In this document: positions 51,736 to 61,296 of the stretch, one piece after another
Position numbering within the stretch: the stretch's first letter is position 1
Layout of the letters: each line of letters begins with the position of its first letter
Source of the DNA: Faecalicatena contorta
GTDB lineage: Bacteria > Bacillota > Clostridia > Lachnospirales > Lachnospiraceae
NCBI RefSeq assembly: GCF_039521745.1
Contig: NZ_BAAACT010000066.1
Direction: 5' to 3' (one strand)
Length of the DNA: 64,000 nucleotides
Position numbers and translations under genes: made by a program
The notes under the pieces: model-generated
Seen by the model: the letters and a program-made list of their open reading frames with translations, nothing else
Told to the model about the DNA's origin: nothing
Databases searched by the model: none

Positions 51736-54214
51736 ATGAAAATTCTTTTTAAATACATTCTAACGAATGTGAAGGAAAGAAAGGTAAGAACGGCTGTCAT
51801 GCTCTTGTCAATTATTCTCTCGACAGTCCTCTTATTCGTTTCCTTTTCGATCGGGGAATCCTACGAAAACGCACAGAGAAAAATGGCTCGCGGTATGTCA
51901 GGTACGGCGTCCGTCTCCGTTACTTCCAGGTCTGAAACAACTGGCCTGCAGTTAGAGGACATACCGGATCTGCCGGGTATCAAGGCGAAAGCCGGACTCC
52001 TGAAGGAAGACGCTTTATATCATGAAAACGGCTATTATGAATCCATTGACCTGATCGCGTCCGACCTTTCTTTATTGAATCAGATAAATAAACCCCAGCT
52101 GAGCGGCGGCGGTGAAATCGAAAATTTCTCCGGCTATCAGGTGATCTTACCGGATCGGTTTACGCAAAAGTATGGCATCAAAAAGGGGGATCGGATAATG
52201 CTGCAGATAAACGGCGCTTCTGTCGGATTTGAGGTTGCGGCAATTGCAAAGTATGATACCGTTTTTCTGCGTCAGACCAGAGGTGCAACCGCCCTTCTTC
52301 CCCTGGATACCTTGGCGGAAATCGCTGGCAGCCCGGGTTACAGCGAAATCCTGATCGAGCCTGCAGACGGTATTTCGGCAGAATCACTGGCGGCTTCGCT
52401 CTTGGGCGAATTATCAGACAGTATATTTATCGTTACACAGATCGTTGACGAGGCAACTATAGCGGACGGTGCCCGACAAAAGACAATGCCCTTTTTCCTT
52501 GATCAGCTTTTTCTCCCTGACCATGAGTGTCTTCATTATTTACAGCAGTTATAAGGTCATCACTCTGGATCGCCTGCCCGTCATCGGCACCTTTCGCAGT
52601 ATTGGGGCAACGCAAAAGATGGTCACCGGAATTTTACTCCTAGAAAGTCTTTTCTATGGCTGTGTGGGAGGCCTTGCAGGCGTACCACTCGGAATCCTGG
52701 TTTTAAGAATGATCCTGCGGGGAATGAGCGGCACATTATCACAGGGCATAGAAATCTCCCCCGTCATTTCCTGGGCTGGAGTCTTACTTTCCTTTGCGGC
52801 AGCAGTGATTGTCACGCTGCTCAGCGCATGGTTCCCTGTCCGAAGGGCCGGGCGGCTTCCTGTAAAAGCAGTCGTCTTAGGGGTTGTGGAGGAACAAAAA
52901 ACCTCCAGCCGTTTTATTATGGGGACCGGTGCCGTTCTGTTTGTCATTTCGGCCGTACTCCCCTATCTGTTTTCCGGAACATTGCTGTATATAGCCGGAG
53001 GTTTATCACTGCTTGGGCTGATCGCAGCGGCAATTCTGGTCATACCGCTTGTCACGAACCTGCTTTCAGGAATCCTGGAAAGAATATACGCGGTCCTCTT
53101 CAAAAACGAGGGTATGCTTGCCGCAAGAAATATGAAGAATAATAAGAATTTTACGCAGAACATCACCCTGCTGTTTATCAGCATATCAGCCTTGATTGCC
53201 ATTACGGTAGTGGGAGGATTTGTAAATACTTACATCACCGATGTCTTTAATGGCGCCGAACTGGAGGGATTTGCCGACGGGGAAATGGATGAAGTTTTTG
53301 TAGAAACAGTGCAAGAAATGGACGGAATCGATAAGGTGCTGCCTCTTTATGTTTTCAATAATCAAATAAGCAGCGGGGACATCACATTTACACGTTTGGA
53401 GGCCACCGACCATTTAGACTGGTATAATTCCATGTTCAATCTGAACTACACCAAGCACAAAATGGAAAACCAGGCCGCGGAAGATTTTAAGACGCAGCGT
53501 TCCATCTTATTAAGTGAGGACTGCATAACCCATACTGGTTACACCGTTGGCGATCATCTGACCTTATCAGACAGCGACGGGGACTATTCCTATATCGTCG
53601 CCGGGAGTTTTAAATCAAGGGCAACCGATGTGGAGGCCATTATCCCTTCCCGCTTTGCCATTTCCGATTTTCACGCATCCACCTTCCATTTTCTGGCTTA
53701 TACCGCAGCGGATCCGGAAGCGGTCATGGTTCAGATCCGCAGTCTGTTCGGCAAAACACAGAACTGGAGCAGAACCGTCGAGGAATTCAATACTGACGCT
53801 CATACCACCGTCGGCGCGTTTCTGAGGCCCATGCAGAGTATGACTTACTTCATACTGCTGCTGGCAGCAGTCGGTAATATTAATAATCTGCTGATCAACT
53901 ATATACAAAGGCGCCGGACCATTGCCATGTATAAGTCCGTCGGATTAAGTAACAAACAAAACACAAAAATAATGGTAATTGAGAGCTGCACCGCCGGAAT
54001 GATTGGGGCCTTTGTCGCCGTGCTGGTCTCCTATCTGGAAATAAAAACAATATTTCTAGTAGCAGGCCCCAGGATTTCCATGCAGCCGGAACTGGACATT
54101 GTAACCTTTCTATCAGCCGGGGCAATGGGAATAGCCGTAACTTTGGTCAGTTCCGTCGTTCCGATTATAAAAACCCGGAATATGAAATTAGTAGAAGAAA
54201 TCAAATTTGAATAA
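51736..54214 (+). pseudogene. FtsX-like ABC transporter permease, frameshifted at a T5 run
   Basis: Two frames give one MacB/FtsX-type permease of about 825 residues. The first (51736-52554) holds TM1, the first extracellular domain and the run up to RQKTMPFF. The second (effective from about 52495) continues with ISFFSLTMSVFIIYSSYKVITLDRLPVIGTFRSIGATQKM, the first FtsX core, then the second half ending in MKLVEEIKFE. Removing one T from the five at 52492-52496 restores a single frame. It may be a pseudogene, a slippage site or a sequence error; the intact rest argues against old decay. Confidence 0.8.
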
Positions 54215-54229
54215 CTGGAGGTCTGACAG

Positions 54230-54925
54230 ATGAAAGCAATGATCAACGATACAGCCATTGAAGGCAGAAATATTATCAAAGACTTTAATAATATAGGCGG
54301 CACACCGACACGGATTCTAAAAAATATATCGCTAAAAGTCAGGAAAGGGGATTTCGTCTCTATTATGGGTCCTTCCGGATCCGGAAAAAGCACATTACTC
54401 TACATCCTGGGCGGTTTGGATGTTCCCAGCAGCGGGTCCGTATATATGAACGGAACAGACATCTCAAAATTTGATGACCATAAAATGAGTATCATACGAC
54501 GCCGTAAAATCGGATTTGTATTCCAGTTTTATAATCTCATCCCCAACTTAAATGTAGAGGAAAACGTCATGCTTCCTCTGCTGTTAGACGGGAAAAAGCT
54601 AAAGGATTACAGAAGCAGGCTGGATGACATCCTTGAAACCGTCGGGCTGGCAGAAAGGAAAAAGCACACACCCAGAGAGTTATCCGGGGGGCAGCAGCAG
54701 CGTGTCGCAATCGCGCGGGCTCTTATTGGAAATCCCGAGATACTGTTTGCAGACGAGCCTACCGGGAATTTAGACAGCAAAACAGGTGCTGAAATCATGG
54801 AATTACTACATTCCATTAATAAACATACCGGTCAGACTATAATCATGGTCACGCATTCCGCGGAAGCGGCTGAACGCAGTGGCCGCATCATTACAATAAG
54901 GGACGGAGTGAGGTGCGTTGATTAA
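54230..54925 (+). CDS. ABC transporter ATP-binding protein, MacB/LolD type
   Basis: The 231-residue ATPase has Walker A GPSGSGKSTLLY (about 45-56), Q-loop FQFYNLIPNL, signature LSGGQQQRVAIARAL and Walker B LFADEPTGNLD. GGAGGTCTGACAG precedes ATG 54230. It completes a regulator-kinase-permease-ATPase set of the type that removes or senses cell-wall-active peptides. Confidence 0.94.
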   Translation: MKAMINDTAIEGRNIIKDFNNIGGTPTRILKNISLKVRKGDFVSIMGPSGSGKSTLLYILGGLDVPSSGSVYMNGTDISKFDDHKMSIIRRRKIGFVFQFYNLIPNLNVEENVMLPLLLDGKKLKDYRSRLDDILETVGLAERKKHTPRELSGGQQQRVAIARALIGNPEILFADEPTGNLDSKTGAEIMELLHSINKHTGQTIIMVTHSAEAAERSGRIITIRDGVRCVD

Positions 54926-54968
54926 TTTTGGGAGGGGCGCTTATGGAAATTATTAAGAAATTATAAAA

Positions 54969-54995
54969 TTAGCACTCACCTATTGACAGTGCTAA
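54969..54995 (+). promoter_or_regulatory. CIRCE element (HrcA operator) of the hsp20 gene
   Basis: TTAGCACTC (54969-54977), nine bases and CAGTGCTAA (54987-54995) match the CIRCE consensus TTAGCACTC-N9-GAGTGCTAA except for one base. It overlaps the -35 box of the hsp20 promoter. Confidence 0.9.
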
Positions 54996-55012
54996 TAATC
55001 ATATGCTATATT
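54983..55012 (+). promoter_or_regulatory. hsp20 promoter
   Basis: TTGACA (54983-54988), 18 bases and TATATT (55007-55012), overlapped by the CIRCE element. Confidence 0.65.
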
Positions 55013-55058
55013 ACATGTAGAACAAAGATAACAAATTGATTTTTAGGAGGTATGAACT

Positions 55059-55478
55059 ATGTTATTATCAAACAGAAGTTTTTTTAATGATTTCTTTAAA
55101 GACCCATTTTTTGAAAGACCTTTTGACAACGCTTCATCCCAGATCATGAAGACAGACATTCACGAGAAAGACAATAACTACCTCGTAGAAATGGAGCTTC
55201 CGGGCTACAATAAAGAGGACATCAAAGCTGACTTGAAAGACGGATATCTCACAATAACCGCCACTCACGAAGAAAGCCAGGAAGAAAAAGACGAAAAAGG
55301 CAACTGTATCCGCAAAGAACGCTATACCGGTTCATGTAACCGCAGATTCTATGTTGGTGACCAATTAAAACAGGACGACATTAAAGCATCATTTAAAGGC
55401 GGCGTCTTATGCCTGTGTGTCCCCAAAGAGGCTCCAAAGGCAATCGAAGAAAAACCTAAATACATTACTATCGATTGA
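55059..55478 (+). CDS. hsp20: Hsp20/alpha-crystallin small heat-shock protein
   Basis: The 139-residue chaperone has an N-terminal arm rich in Phe (FFNDFFKDPFFERPF) and an alpha-crystallin domain (about 33-125) with VEMELPGYNKEDIKADLKDGYL and GVLCLCVPK. It holds unfolded proteins for refolding. TTAGGAGGTATGAACT precedes the ATG. The CIRCE operator places it under HrcA. Confidence 0.95.
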   Translation: MLLSNRSFFNDFFKDPFFERPFDNASSQIMKTDIHEKDNNYLVEMELPGYNKEDIKADLKDGYLTITATHEESQEEKDEKGNCIRKERYTGSCNRRFYVGDQLKQDDIKASFKGGVLCLCVPKEAPKAIEEKPKYITID

Positions 55479-55540
55479 CTTTAAGTAAAACCTCTATGTG
55501 TAGATGTAAATCGTCTGACCTTTTGAAAATGTATATACGT

Positions 55541-55573
55541 AAAAAAGCAGGAAACCCAGTGTTTCCTGCTTTT
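55541..55573. terminator. Bidirectional terminator between hsp20 and the helicase gene
   Basis: AAAAGCAGGAAAC / GTTTCCTGCTTTT, a 13-base stem with A and T flanks between convergent genes. Confidence 0.85.
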
Positions 55574-55629
55574 ATATGATATATAGCCGCCGAGCCGGCC
55601 TGCGTCCATAACAGTTCCTCCGGTCACTA

Positions 55630-58005
55630 TTATACCAGGCTGTCCGAAGGTTCTCCGCCCCAGAATTCCTTTATTTTTAGGCCAAGGTTATCTATCCTGC
55701 AGATCTGGTACCCCTCCCACTCACGCGGAAATATCTCCCGGTACTGTCTCTGCACAAACCGCTCATCCAGCAGTATAATAACGCCACGATCCTCCTCCGT
55801 TCTGATGACTCTGCCGGCAGACTGCAGTACTTTGTTCATCCCCGGGTAAAGATAGGCATAATCAAACCCCTTCATGTTTCTGCTGTCAAAATACTGTTTC
55901 AGTATCTCTCTGTCATTGCATACCTGCGGGAGTCCTGTTCCGATAATCACTGCCCCAATCAGCCTGTCCTGGGTGAGGTCAATGCCTTCCGAAAAGATAC
56001 CGCCCATCACGCAGAATCCCACAAGGCTGCACTCCCGCGCCTCCTCGAATGTCTCCAGAAAGATTTCTCTGGCTTCTTCTCCCATAAACTGCGACTGCAC
56101 AATACATTCTATGTCGTGGCGCCCCTGCAGCATATTCTGAAAACATTCCTGTACATCTTCCATAAACCGGTAGGACGGAAAGAAAACCATATAATTGCCC
56201 TTTCTACCCTCCACTATATTAAGAATATACCTGGCAAACTTCTCGTACATGTCTGCTCCCCGCATGGTATACTTTGTGCTCACATCGTTGCCAAGAAGAA
56301 GAAGGCGGTTCTCCCTTGGGAAAGCGGATTCCGCATAGATTGCATAATCATCACTCTCCACGCTGAGCAGCTTTTTATAATAATGGATGGGCAGCAATGT
56401 TGCGGAGAAAAATATGGTACTGTTTCCCTGCTCCAAGTAAGTCTGCAGATTTACAGAAGGATTGACACAGAGCAGCTTTACGCGGAAACGGCCGCCACGT
56501 TCAAGCTCCGAATAGATGACATAGTTTTCATCTAAAATATCATGAATATTCAAAAAGTCTCTGACCTCAAAATAAAAATCCAGAACCTGCTCTCTTTTTT
56601 CCTCACTGTGTTCTTCCTCCAGATACTCCTCCAGACCGGACATTACATTCATCAGCTTAACCGCGATGTGGGAAACACTTTCCAGAATCTGATAGTTCTC
56701 ACACTCTCTTTTCAGCATAAGCAGCTGCTTGTTGCACTCCTCCAGTTTTTTCGCCAGCTTAGGATCTTCGTTTTTTACCAGGCGCTTTATCTCAAGCACA
56801 TCCTCTTTATATAAGACAGCGCTGTACATCTCGCGCCCCCGTTCAACCAGATTGTGTGCCTCATCAATGAGATACAGATAGCCGCCTTTATTTCCCTCGA
56901 AAAAAAAACGCTTTAAGTGAGCGTTTGGATCAAAAACGTAGTTGTAATCACATATAATGGCATCCGACCATACTGAAACATCGAGCGCCATCTCAAACGG
57001 ACACACATTGTACTTCTGCGCCTGTTTCTCTATTGCCTCTCTGCTCAAATCATCCGAGTTCATAATCAAGTCAAACACGGCATCATTCACCCTGTCATAA
57101 TGCCCTTTTGCGTATGGGCAGCTGTCCGGATTGCAGACTGTCTCTTCGCAAAAGCATATCTTTTCTTTTGCGGTCAGGGTAATCACCTTCATGAGGAGCC
57201 CTTGACCCTTCAGGGTCTGAAAGGCCTGTTCCGCCACGGTTCTTGTAATTGTTTTAGCAGTCAGATAAAAAATGCGTTCCCCCAGTCCTTCCCCGATGGC
57301 CCGCACCGCCGGAAAGACGGCCGCCATGGTTTTCCCCACGCCCGTCGGGGCTTGTATAAACAACTTTTTCTTTCTGAGTATCGTTTTATAGACTGAAGTC
57401 ACAATCTCTCTCTGCCCATCCCTGTACTCAAAAGGAAACTCTATCTTCTTAATCGATGCATTCCGCCCCGACTTCCATTCGATTTGAAACTTCGCCCATT
57501 TTTCATACTTAACAACCAGCTCCAGAAACCATTTTTCCAGTTCATCCCTGGTAAACTCCCGGATAAATCTCTTCAGTTCTTCCGTCTCCAGATTACAGTA
57601 GGTCATCTGCACACGGATGTTCTGCAGATTCTCCTGCCTGGCATACATATATGCGTAGCACTTAGCCTGTGCCAGGTGTACATTGGAGGGTGCCTCGATA
57701 TGCAGGAGTTCCCTGAGGACGCCCTTGATTTCATCTATCATGACGCCCTGCCCATCCTCGATGACTCCGTCGGCCCTCCCTTCTACCTGCAGGGTAAATC
57801 CTTCGCAGGGAATCTGCGTTTTGAGAGAAACCTCTGCACGATAATCAGAACCCATACGCCGCTGTATCCTGCGATGGATTCTGCTTCCCTGCAGCATGGC
57901 CTCTTTGTCCGCGCTGCTCCCTGTTCTGTTGTCGATGTCCCCCTCGCGCAGAATAAATTCCACCAGATTGCGGACAGATATTTTGATCAGTTCTTTTTCT
58001 TCCAT
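55630..58005 (-). CDS. XPD/DinG-like DNA helicase with N-terminal PD-(D/E)xK nuclease-like domain
   Basis: The 791-residue protein has two parts. Residues 1-180 show a PD-(D/E)xK pattern as in Cas4/AddB: D79 in GRADGV, E92 and K94 in IDEIKG, Q113 in LAQAKCYAY. From about 190 an SF2 helicase follows with Walker A APTGVGKT (219-226), a DEAH box IDEAHN (380-385), and cysteines C284/C286, C291, C296 and C335 placed for the 4Fe-4S cluster of the XPD family. Motif VI is near VLQSAGRVIRTEEDRG. A role in repair or recombination is inferred. Monocistronic. Confidence 0.88.
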   Translation of the reverse strand: MEEKELIKISVRNLVEFILREGDIDNRTGSSADKEAMLQGSRIHRRIQRRMGSDYRAEVSLKTQIPCEGFTLQVEGRADGVIEDGQGVMIDEIKGVLRELLHIEAPSNVHLAQAKCYAYMYARQENLQNIRVQMTYCNLETEELKRFIREFTRDELEKWFLELVVKYEKWAKFQIEWKSGRNASIKKIEFPFEYRDGQREIVTSVYKTILRKKKLFIQAPTGVGKTMAAVFPAVRAIGEGLGERIFYLTAKTITRTVAEQAFQTLKGQGLLMKVITLTAKEKICFCEETVCNPDSCPYAKGHYDRVNDAVFDLIMNSDDLSREAIEKQAQKYNVCPFEMALDVSVWSDAIICDYNYVFDPNAHLKRFFFEGNKGGYLYLIDEAHNLVERGREMYSAVLYKEDVLEIKRLVKNEDPKLAKKLEECNKQLLMLKRECENYQILESVSHIAVKLMNVMSGLEEYLEEEHSEEKREQVLDFYFEVRDFLNIHDILDENYVIYSELERGGRFRVKLLCVNPSVNLQTYLEQGNSTIFFSATLLPIHYYKKLLSVESDDYAIYAESAFPRENRLLLLGNDVSTKYTMRGADMYEKFARYILNIVEGRKGNYMVFFPSYRFMEDVQECFQNMLQGRHDIECIVQSQFMGEEAREIFLETFEEARECSLVGFCVMGGIFSEGIDLTQDRLIGAVIIGTGLPQVCNDREILKQYFDSRNMKGFDYAYLYPGMNKVLQSAGRVIRTEEDRGVIILLDERFVQRQYREIFPREWEGYQICRIDNLGLKIKEFWGGEPSDSLV

Positions 58006-58053
58006 GTATGTTATTATACCTCGTTCAAGCAGGAAAAGCCACTCTTGTTACCT

Positions 58054-58905
58054 CTAAATTACTACGGCAAACTGAATATAATTCTCTCCGCCGATCTCTT
58101 CCTGCCCCACGGTAATCTCACCCCCCGCTTTCTCTGCAATCATTTTGGCGCGGTAGAGGCCAAGCCCCCTGTCCCCTCTCTTTTTGCTCTTCGTAGTAAA
58201 TCCATTCTCAAAAAAATGTCCGATCTCTTCCAGTGAGATCTTCTCGTGCTGGTTGAATATCTGGAAAATCAGATGATCCTGCCGGGAATCCAGAATCATG
58301 CGCACTCGTCCCCCCTCCTCGGGGCACGCCTCATACGCATTGTCTACCAGAACCCCAACAATCTCAATCAGGCTGTGTTCTGATACCCGGGAAATAATCT
58401 CCCTGCTGCGCACCTCTATCTCTGTCTCAATGCCTTCCCTGGAACTGACAATTTTACTGTAAAGAAATCCTGCGAGCACCTTATCACTGATTTTCAAAAG
58501 CGGCAGATACTGGCTGACGCCCTCTCTGCTGATCTCCTTCACATACTCCGACTGTCTGCGCACAAGTTCTTCATAAGAATCCACAGTAAGGTGCATGTTC
58601 AAAACAGCATTCAGATGATTGTCAAATTCATGCTGCCTTGCCCTGATCTCCTTTACCAGTTCCTCCAGCGGTTGAATATAGTGCTGATACATCTTCAGTT
58701 CCTTTTCCTGCTCCCTTATGATGTCATTGCTCAGCTTCCAGTCAATCGTCCCCCATATAATCACAACAAGTAATAAAATGAATACAATGATCATCTTAAA
58801 ATCCAGCGTCCTGCTTATCTTCAGGTCAATCACCAGGTAAACTGCAATCGCAAGGGAAATGAAACAAAAGACCCGGTAAAGGAATTTTCTTACTGTTTTA
58901 TTCAT
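58054..58905 (-). CDS. AgrC-like sensor histidine kinase (GHKL), short membrane part
   Basis: The 283-residue protein has only two membrane segments (about 9-27 and 35-54), then a coiled linker, a phosphoacceptor region RQHEFDNHLNAVL (about 103-115) and a GHKL ATPase domain with VDNAYEACPEEGG, RGLGLYRAKMI. AgrC proteins usually have five to seven segments, so no peptide-sensing domain is evident here. It overlaps its response regulator by eight bases. Confidence 0.88.
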   Translation of the reverse strand: MNKTVRKFLYRVFCFISLAIAVYLVIDLKISRTLDFKMIIVFILLLVVIIWGTIDWKLSNDIIREQEKELKMYQHYIQPLEELVKEIRARQHEFDNHLNAVLNMHLTVDSYEELVRRQSEYVKEISREGVSQYLPLLKISDKVLAGFLYSKIVSSREGIETEIEVRSREIISRVSEHSLIEIVGVLVDNAYEACPEEGGRVRMILDSRQDHLIFQIFNQHEKISLEEIGHFFENGFTTKSKKRGDRGLGLYRAKMIAEKAGGEITVGQEEIGGENYIQFAVVI

Positions 58906-59620
58906 TTAGCAGCCTCCTGACCTCAGTCTTGTAGGTAACACCGATATCAATTTTCTCCCCATATCCTTCTACCTGTATCATCTGATTTACCAGATCATAA
59001 TACTTCACGTATGTCTTATTCACCGCAAACATCCTGTGGCACTGGAAAAACTCCTGCTTTGGCATTTTGTCCATAAGCTGCCGTATAGAGAGATATGGAA
59101 CTTCCATCTTCTCCTCTTTCAGATAAAGACAGACCCCCCTGGGAATTGCCTTGCAGAAAACAATTTCTTCACACAATATCTTATAATTGATCCCGTTTTT
59201 CTTAACTATAATGTACGGTTTTTCCTCTGCTCGCACGTGGGACAGCACCTTTTTCACTACGGCCTGTACATCTGCTTCGCTGTAAGGCTTTAAGAGATAC
59301 TGATAACAGTGTATCCTGCGGTAAGCCTCTATCTCCAGGGACGCAACCGATGTAATCATAACAACAGGTGTGAACTCATACTTGATGATGCTGCGTATCT
59401 CCTCTGCAAAGATCAGGCCGGAGGAGTCTTCCTTGTCCTCTTTTACAAGATTTACATCCAGTAAAAATAAATCAAAAGAAACGGTGCCATGCAGCAGCAG
59501 CCTGGCTTGCGCCAGGTCTGCCGCCGTATTCACCGTTATGTCAGCCGATATGCGGCAGAGCATGTTCCTCAGTGCTTCCCTGCTCCGCTCCTCGTCTTCC
59601 AATACCAAAATCCTTGCCAT
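58898..59620 (-). CDS. LytTR-type response regulator
   Basis: The 240-residue protein has a receiver domain (LVLEDEERSREAL, phospho-Asp in LFLLDVNLVKEDKED near residue 54) and a LytTR DNA-binding domain (about 135-238, with EEIVFCKAIPRGVCLYL and FFQCHRMFAVNKTYVKYY). First gene of a two-gene system with the GHKL kinase. Target genes unknown; no agrBD-like genes are present. Confidence 0.92.
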   Translation of the reverse strand: MARILVLEDEERSREALRNMLCRISADITVNTAADLAQARLLLHGTVSFDLFLLDVNLVKEDKEDSSGLIFAEEIRSIIKYEFTPVVMITSVASLEIEAYRRIHCYQYLLKPYSEADVQAVVKKVLSHVRAEEKPYIIVKKNGINYKILCEEIVFCKAIPRGVCLYLKEEKMEVPYLSIRQLMDKMPKQEFFQCHRMFAVNKTYVKYYDLVNQMIQVEGYGEKIDIGVTYKTEVRRLLNE

Positions 59621-59700
59621 ATCCTGCTCCTGCTTCTACTGCCTTCTATTGTGCGGCACGCGATCTCCTATTGCCTGATTATGTCCAGGCCCAAACCGGA

Positions 59701-59733
59701 CTACTCGGCCTTCTCGACTACTCGGCCTTCTCG
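59701..59733. repeat. Tandem 17-base duplication across the stomatin stop codon
   Basis: CTACTCGGCCTTCTCGA at 59701-59717 is repeated at 59718-59733 (16 of 17 bases before the copy ends). The functional stop (TAG) lies in the second copy, and the first copy beyond it repeats the same codons downstream. Confidence 0.85.
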
Positions 59734-60650
59734 TAATGCGCAATTTCTGAAATTGTCTTAGTCAGGCCGGCAATTCCCTGCAGTTCGGATGGTATGATAA
59801 TCTTGGTAGCCTTACCGTCAGCCGCCTTTGCAAATGCTTCCAGGCTCTTGATCGTCAGCACTGCTTCATCAGCGCCGGCTTCCCTGATAAACTTAATACC
59901 ATCAGCCGTAGCCAGCTGTACGGATCTGATCGCTTCCGCCTGTCCTTCGGCTTCCTTAATCCTCTTCTGCTTCTCGGCCTCTGCCTTCAGAATCGCTGCC
60001 TGCTTCGCCGCTTCCGCCTCAAGGATCACGGACTCTTTCTCGCCTTCTGCCACAAGGATCGTAGACTTCTTCTCGCCCTCTGCCCTGAGGATGGATTCTC
60101 TTCGCTCACGCTCAGCCTTCATCTGCTTCTCCATCGCATCCTGGATAGCCTTTGGCGGCATAATGTTCTTCAGCTCGACACGGTTCACTTTGATTCCCCA
60201 TGGGTCAGTTGCGATGTCGAGAGATGTTCTCATCTGGGAGTTGATTGTCTCTCTGGATGTCAGTGTCTCATCCAGCTCCAGATCACCGATAATATTACGC
60301 AGTGTAGTTGCCGTTAGATTCTCTATCGCTGCAATCGGGCTTTCTACGCCGTATGCATACTGTTTCGGATCCGTAATCTGGAAGAATACGACCGTATCAA
60401 TCTGCATCGTAACATTATCCTTTGTTATAACCGCCTGTGGTTCAAAATCTACCACCTGCTCCTTTAAAGACACTTTCTTTGCAACTCTGTCCAGAATCGG
60501 AATTTTAAAATGCAGGCCTACTCCCCATGTCTCTTTGTATCCGCCAAGACGCTCCAATATATACGCGTGTGCCTGGGGTACAATCCTGATATTTGTAACC
60601 AGGATTAACAGTACGATAATTAGTATTACAATTCCAATCCAAAGTCCCAT
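59718..60650 (-). CDS. SPFH/stomatin family membrane protein (band 7)
   Basis: The 310-residue protein has an N-terminal membrane segment (about 4-22), an SPFH domain (about 22-180, VPQAHAYILERLGGYKETWGVGLHFKIP) and an Ala/Glu-rich coiled coil (about 180-260). Such proteins scaffold lipid microdomains. It begins four bases after the nfeD stop; SPFH and NfeD proteins are regular operon partners. Confidence 0.93.
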   Translation of the reverse strand: MGLWIGIVILIIVLLILVTNIRIVPQAHAYILERLGGYKETWGVGLHFKIPILDRVAKKVSLKEQVVDFEPQAVITKDNVTMQIDTVVFFQITDPKQYAYGVESPIAAIENLTATTLRNIIGDLELDETLTSRETINSQMRTSLDIATDPWGIKVNRVELKNIMPPKAIQDAMEKQMKAERERRESILRAEGEKKSTILVAEGEKESVILEAEAAKQAAILKAEAEKQKRIKEAEGQAEAIRSVQLATADGIKFIREAGADEAVLTIKSLEAFAKAADGKATKIIIPSELQGIAGLTKTISEIAHYEKAE

Positions 60651-60653
60651 ATT

Positions 60654-61097
60654 CTATTCCTCCTCATATTTCTTTACAATCAGTTTCACGCCGGAAATGC
60701 TTACCACCTTGGCCAGTGTCCCGGGCTCCAGGATATCCTCATCCTTTTCTGCCCTTGCGGTCCACTCCAGCCCATTGACGACTGCGGTTCCCGTCTGTGC
60801 CAGATTATCTACAGTCTCCGTCACCCTGACTATTTTACCTATAACGCCCTCATAATTTGTCTTCTCATGATGGGCATTTATGTATTTTACCGCAAAGGGA
60901 CGGGTAAAAAACAAAAGTAAAAATGAGACAACGAAAAATGCGCCAACCTGCCAGATCAGGTTCAGACCGGCAATGTTTAAAAGCAGCGCTGCCAGAGCGC
61001 CCCCGGCCAGCCAGACCGATGTAAGCCCGACCGTTATAATCTCGATTACCAGAAAAACTATCAGCAGTCCAAGCCATACAAAAGCTTCTCTCTCCAT
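60654..61097 (-). CDS. NfeD-like membrane protein
   Basis: The 147-residue protein is the short NfeD form: membrane segments in residues 5-75 and a C-terminal OB-fold (about 85-145, GVIGKIVRVTETVDNLAQTG). It lacks the ClpP-like protease domain of long NfeD. GAAGGGAG precedes the ATG. Leads the pair with the stomatin homologue. Confidence 0.9.
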   Translation of the reverse strand: MEREAFVWLGLLIVFLVIEIITVGLTSVWLAGGALAALLLNIAGLNLIWQVGAFFVVSFLLLFFTRPFAVKYINAHHEKTNYEGVIGKIVRVTETVDNLAQTGTAVVNGLEWTARAEKDEDILEPGTLAKVVSISGVKLIVKKYEEE

Positions 61098-61232
61098 ATT
61101 TCTCCCTTCTCTCGGATTTTATTTCATCTGGTTAATAACCCTTCCTGATGATAGTTATATGTTAATCCAGCTTATTCTATTATACAATACTTTTTGCGTG
61201 AATGCAGTGAAATCCTGTTTTAATGAAATTCT

Positions 61233-61262
61233 GTAACAGTTCAGGTAAATCTGAACTGTTAC
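61233..61262. repeat. Perfect intergenic hairpin
   Basis: GTAACAGTTCAG and CTGAACTGTTAC, 12-base arms with six-base loop GTAAAT. It may end transcripts of the TIGR03915 gene; no T run follows. Confidence 0.6.
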
Positions 61263-61296
61263 GCATCCAACCATTAAAATCGCTTTGTGATGGACT

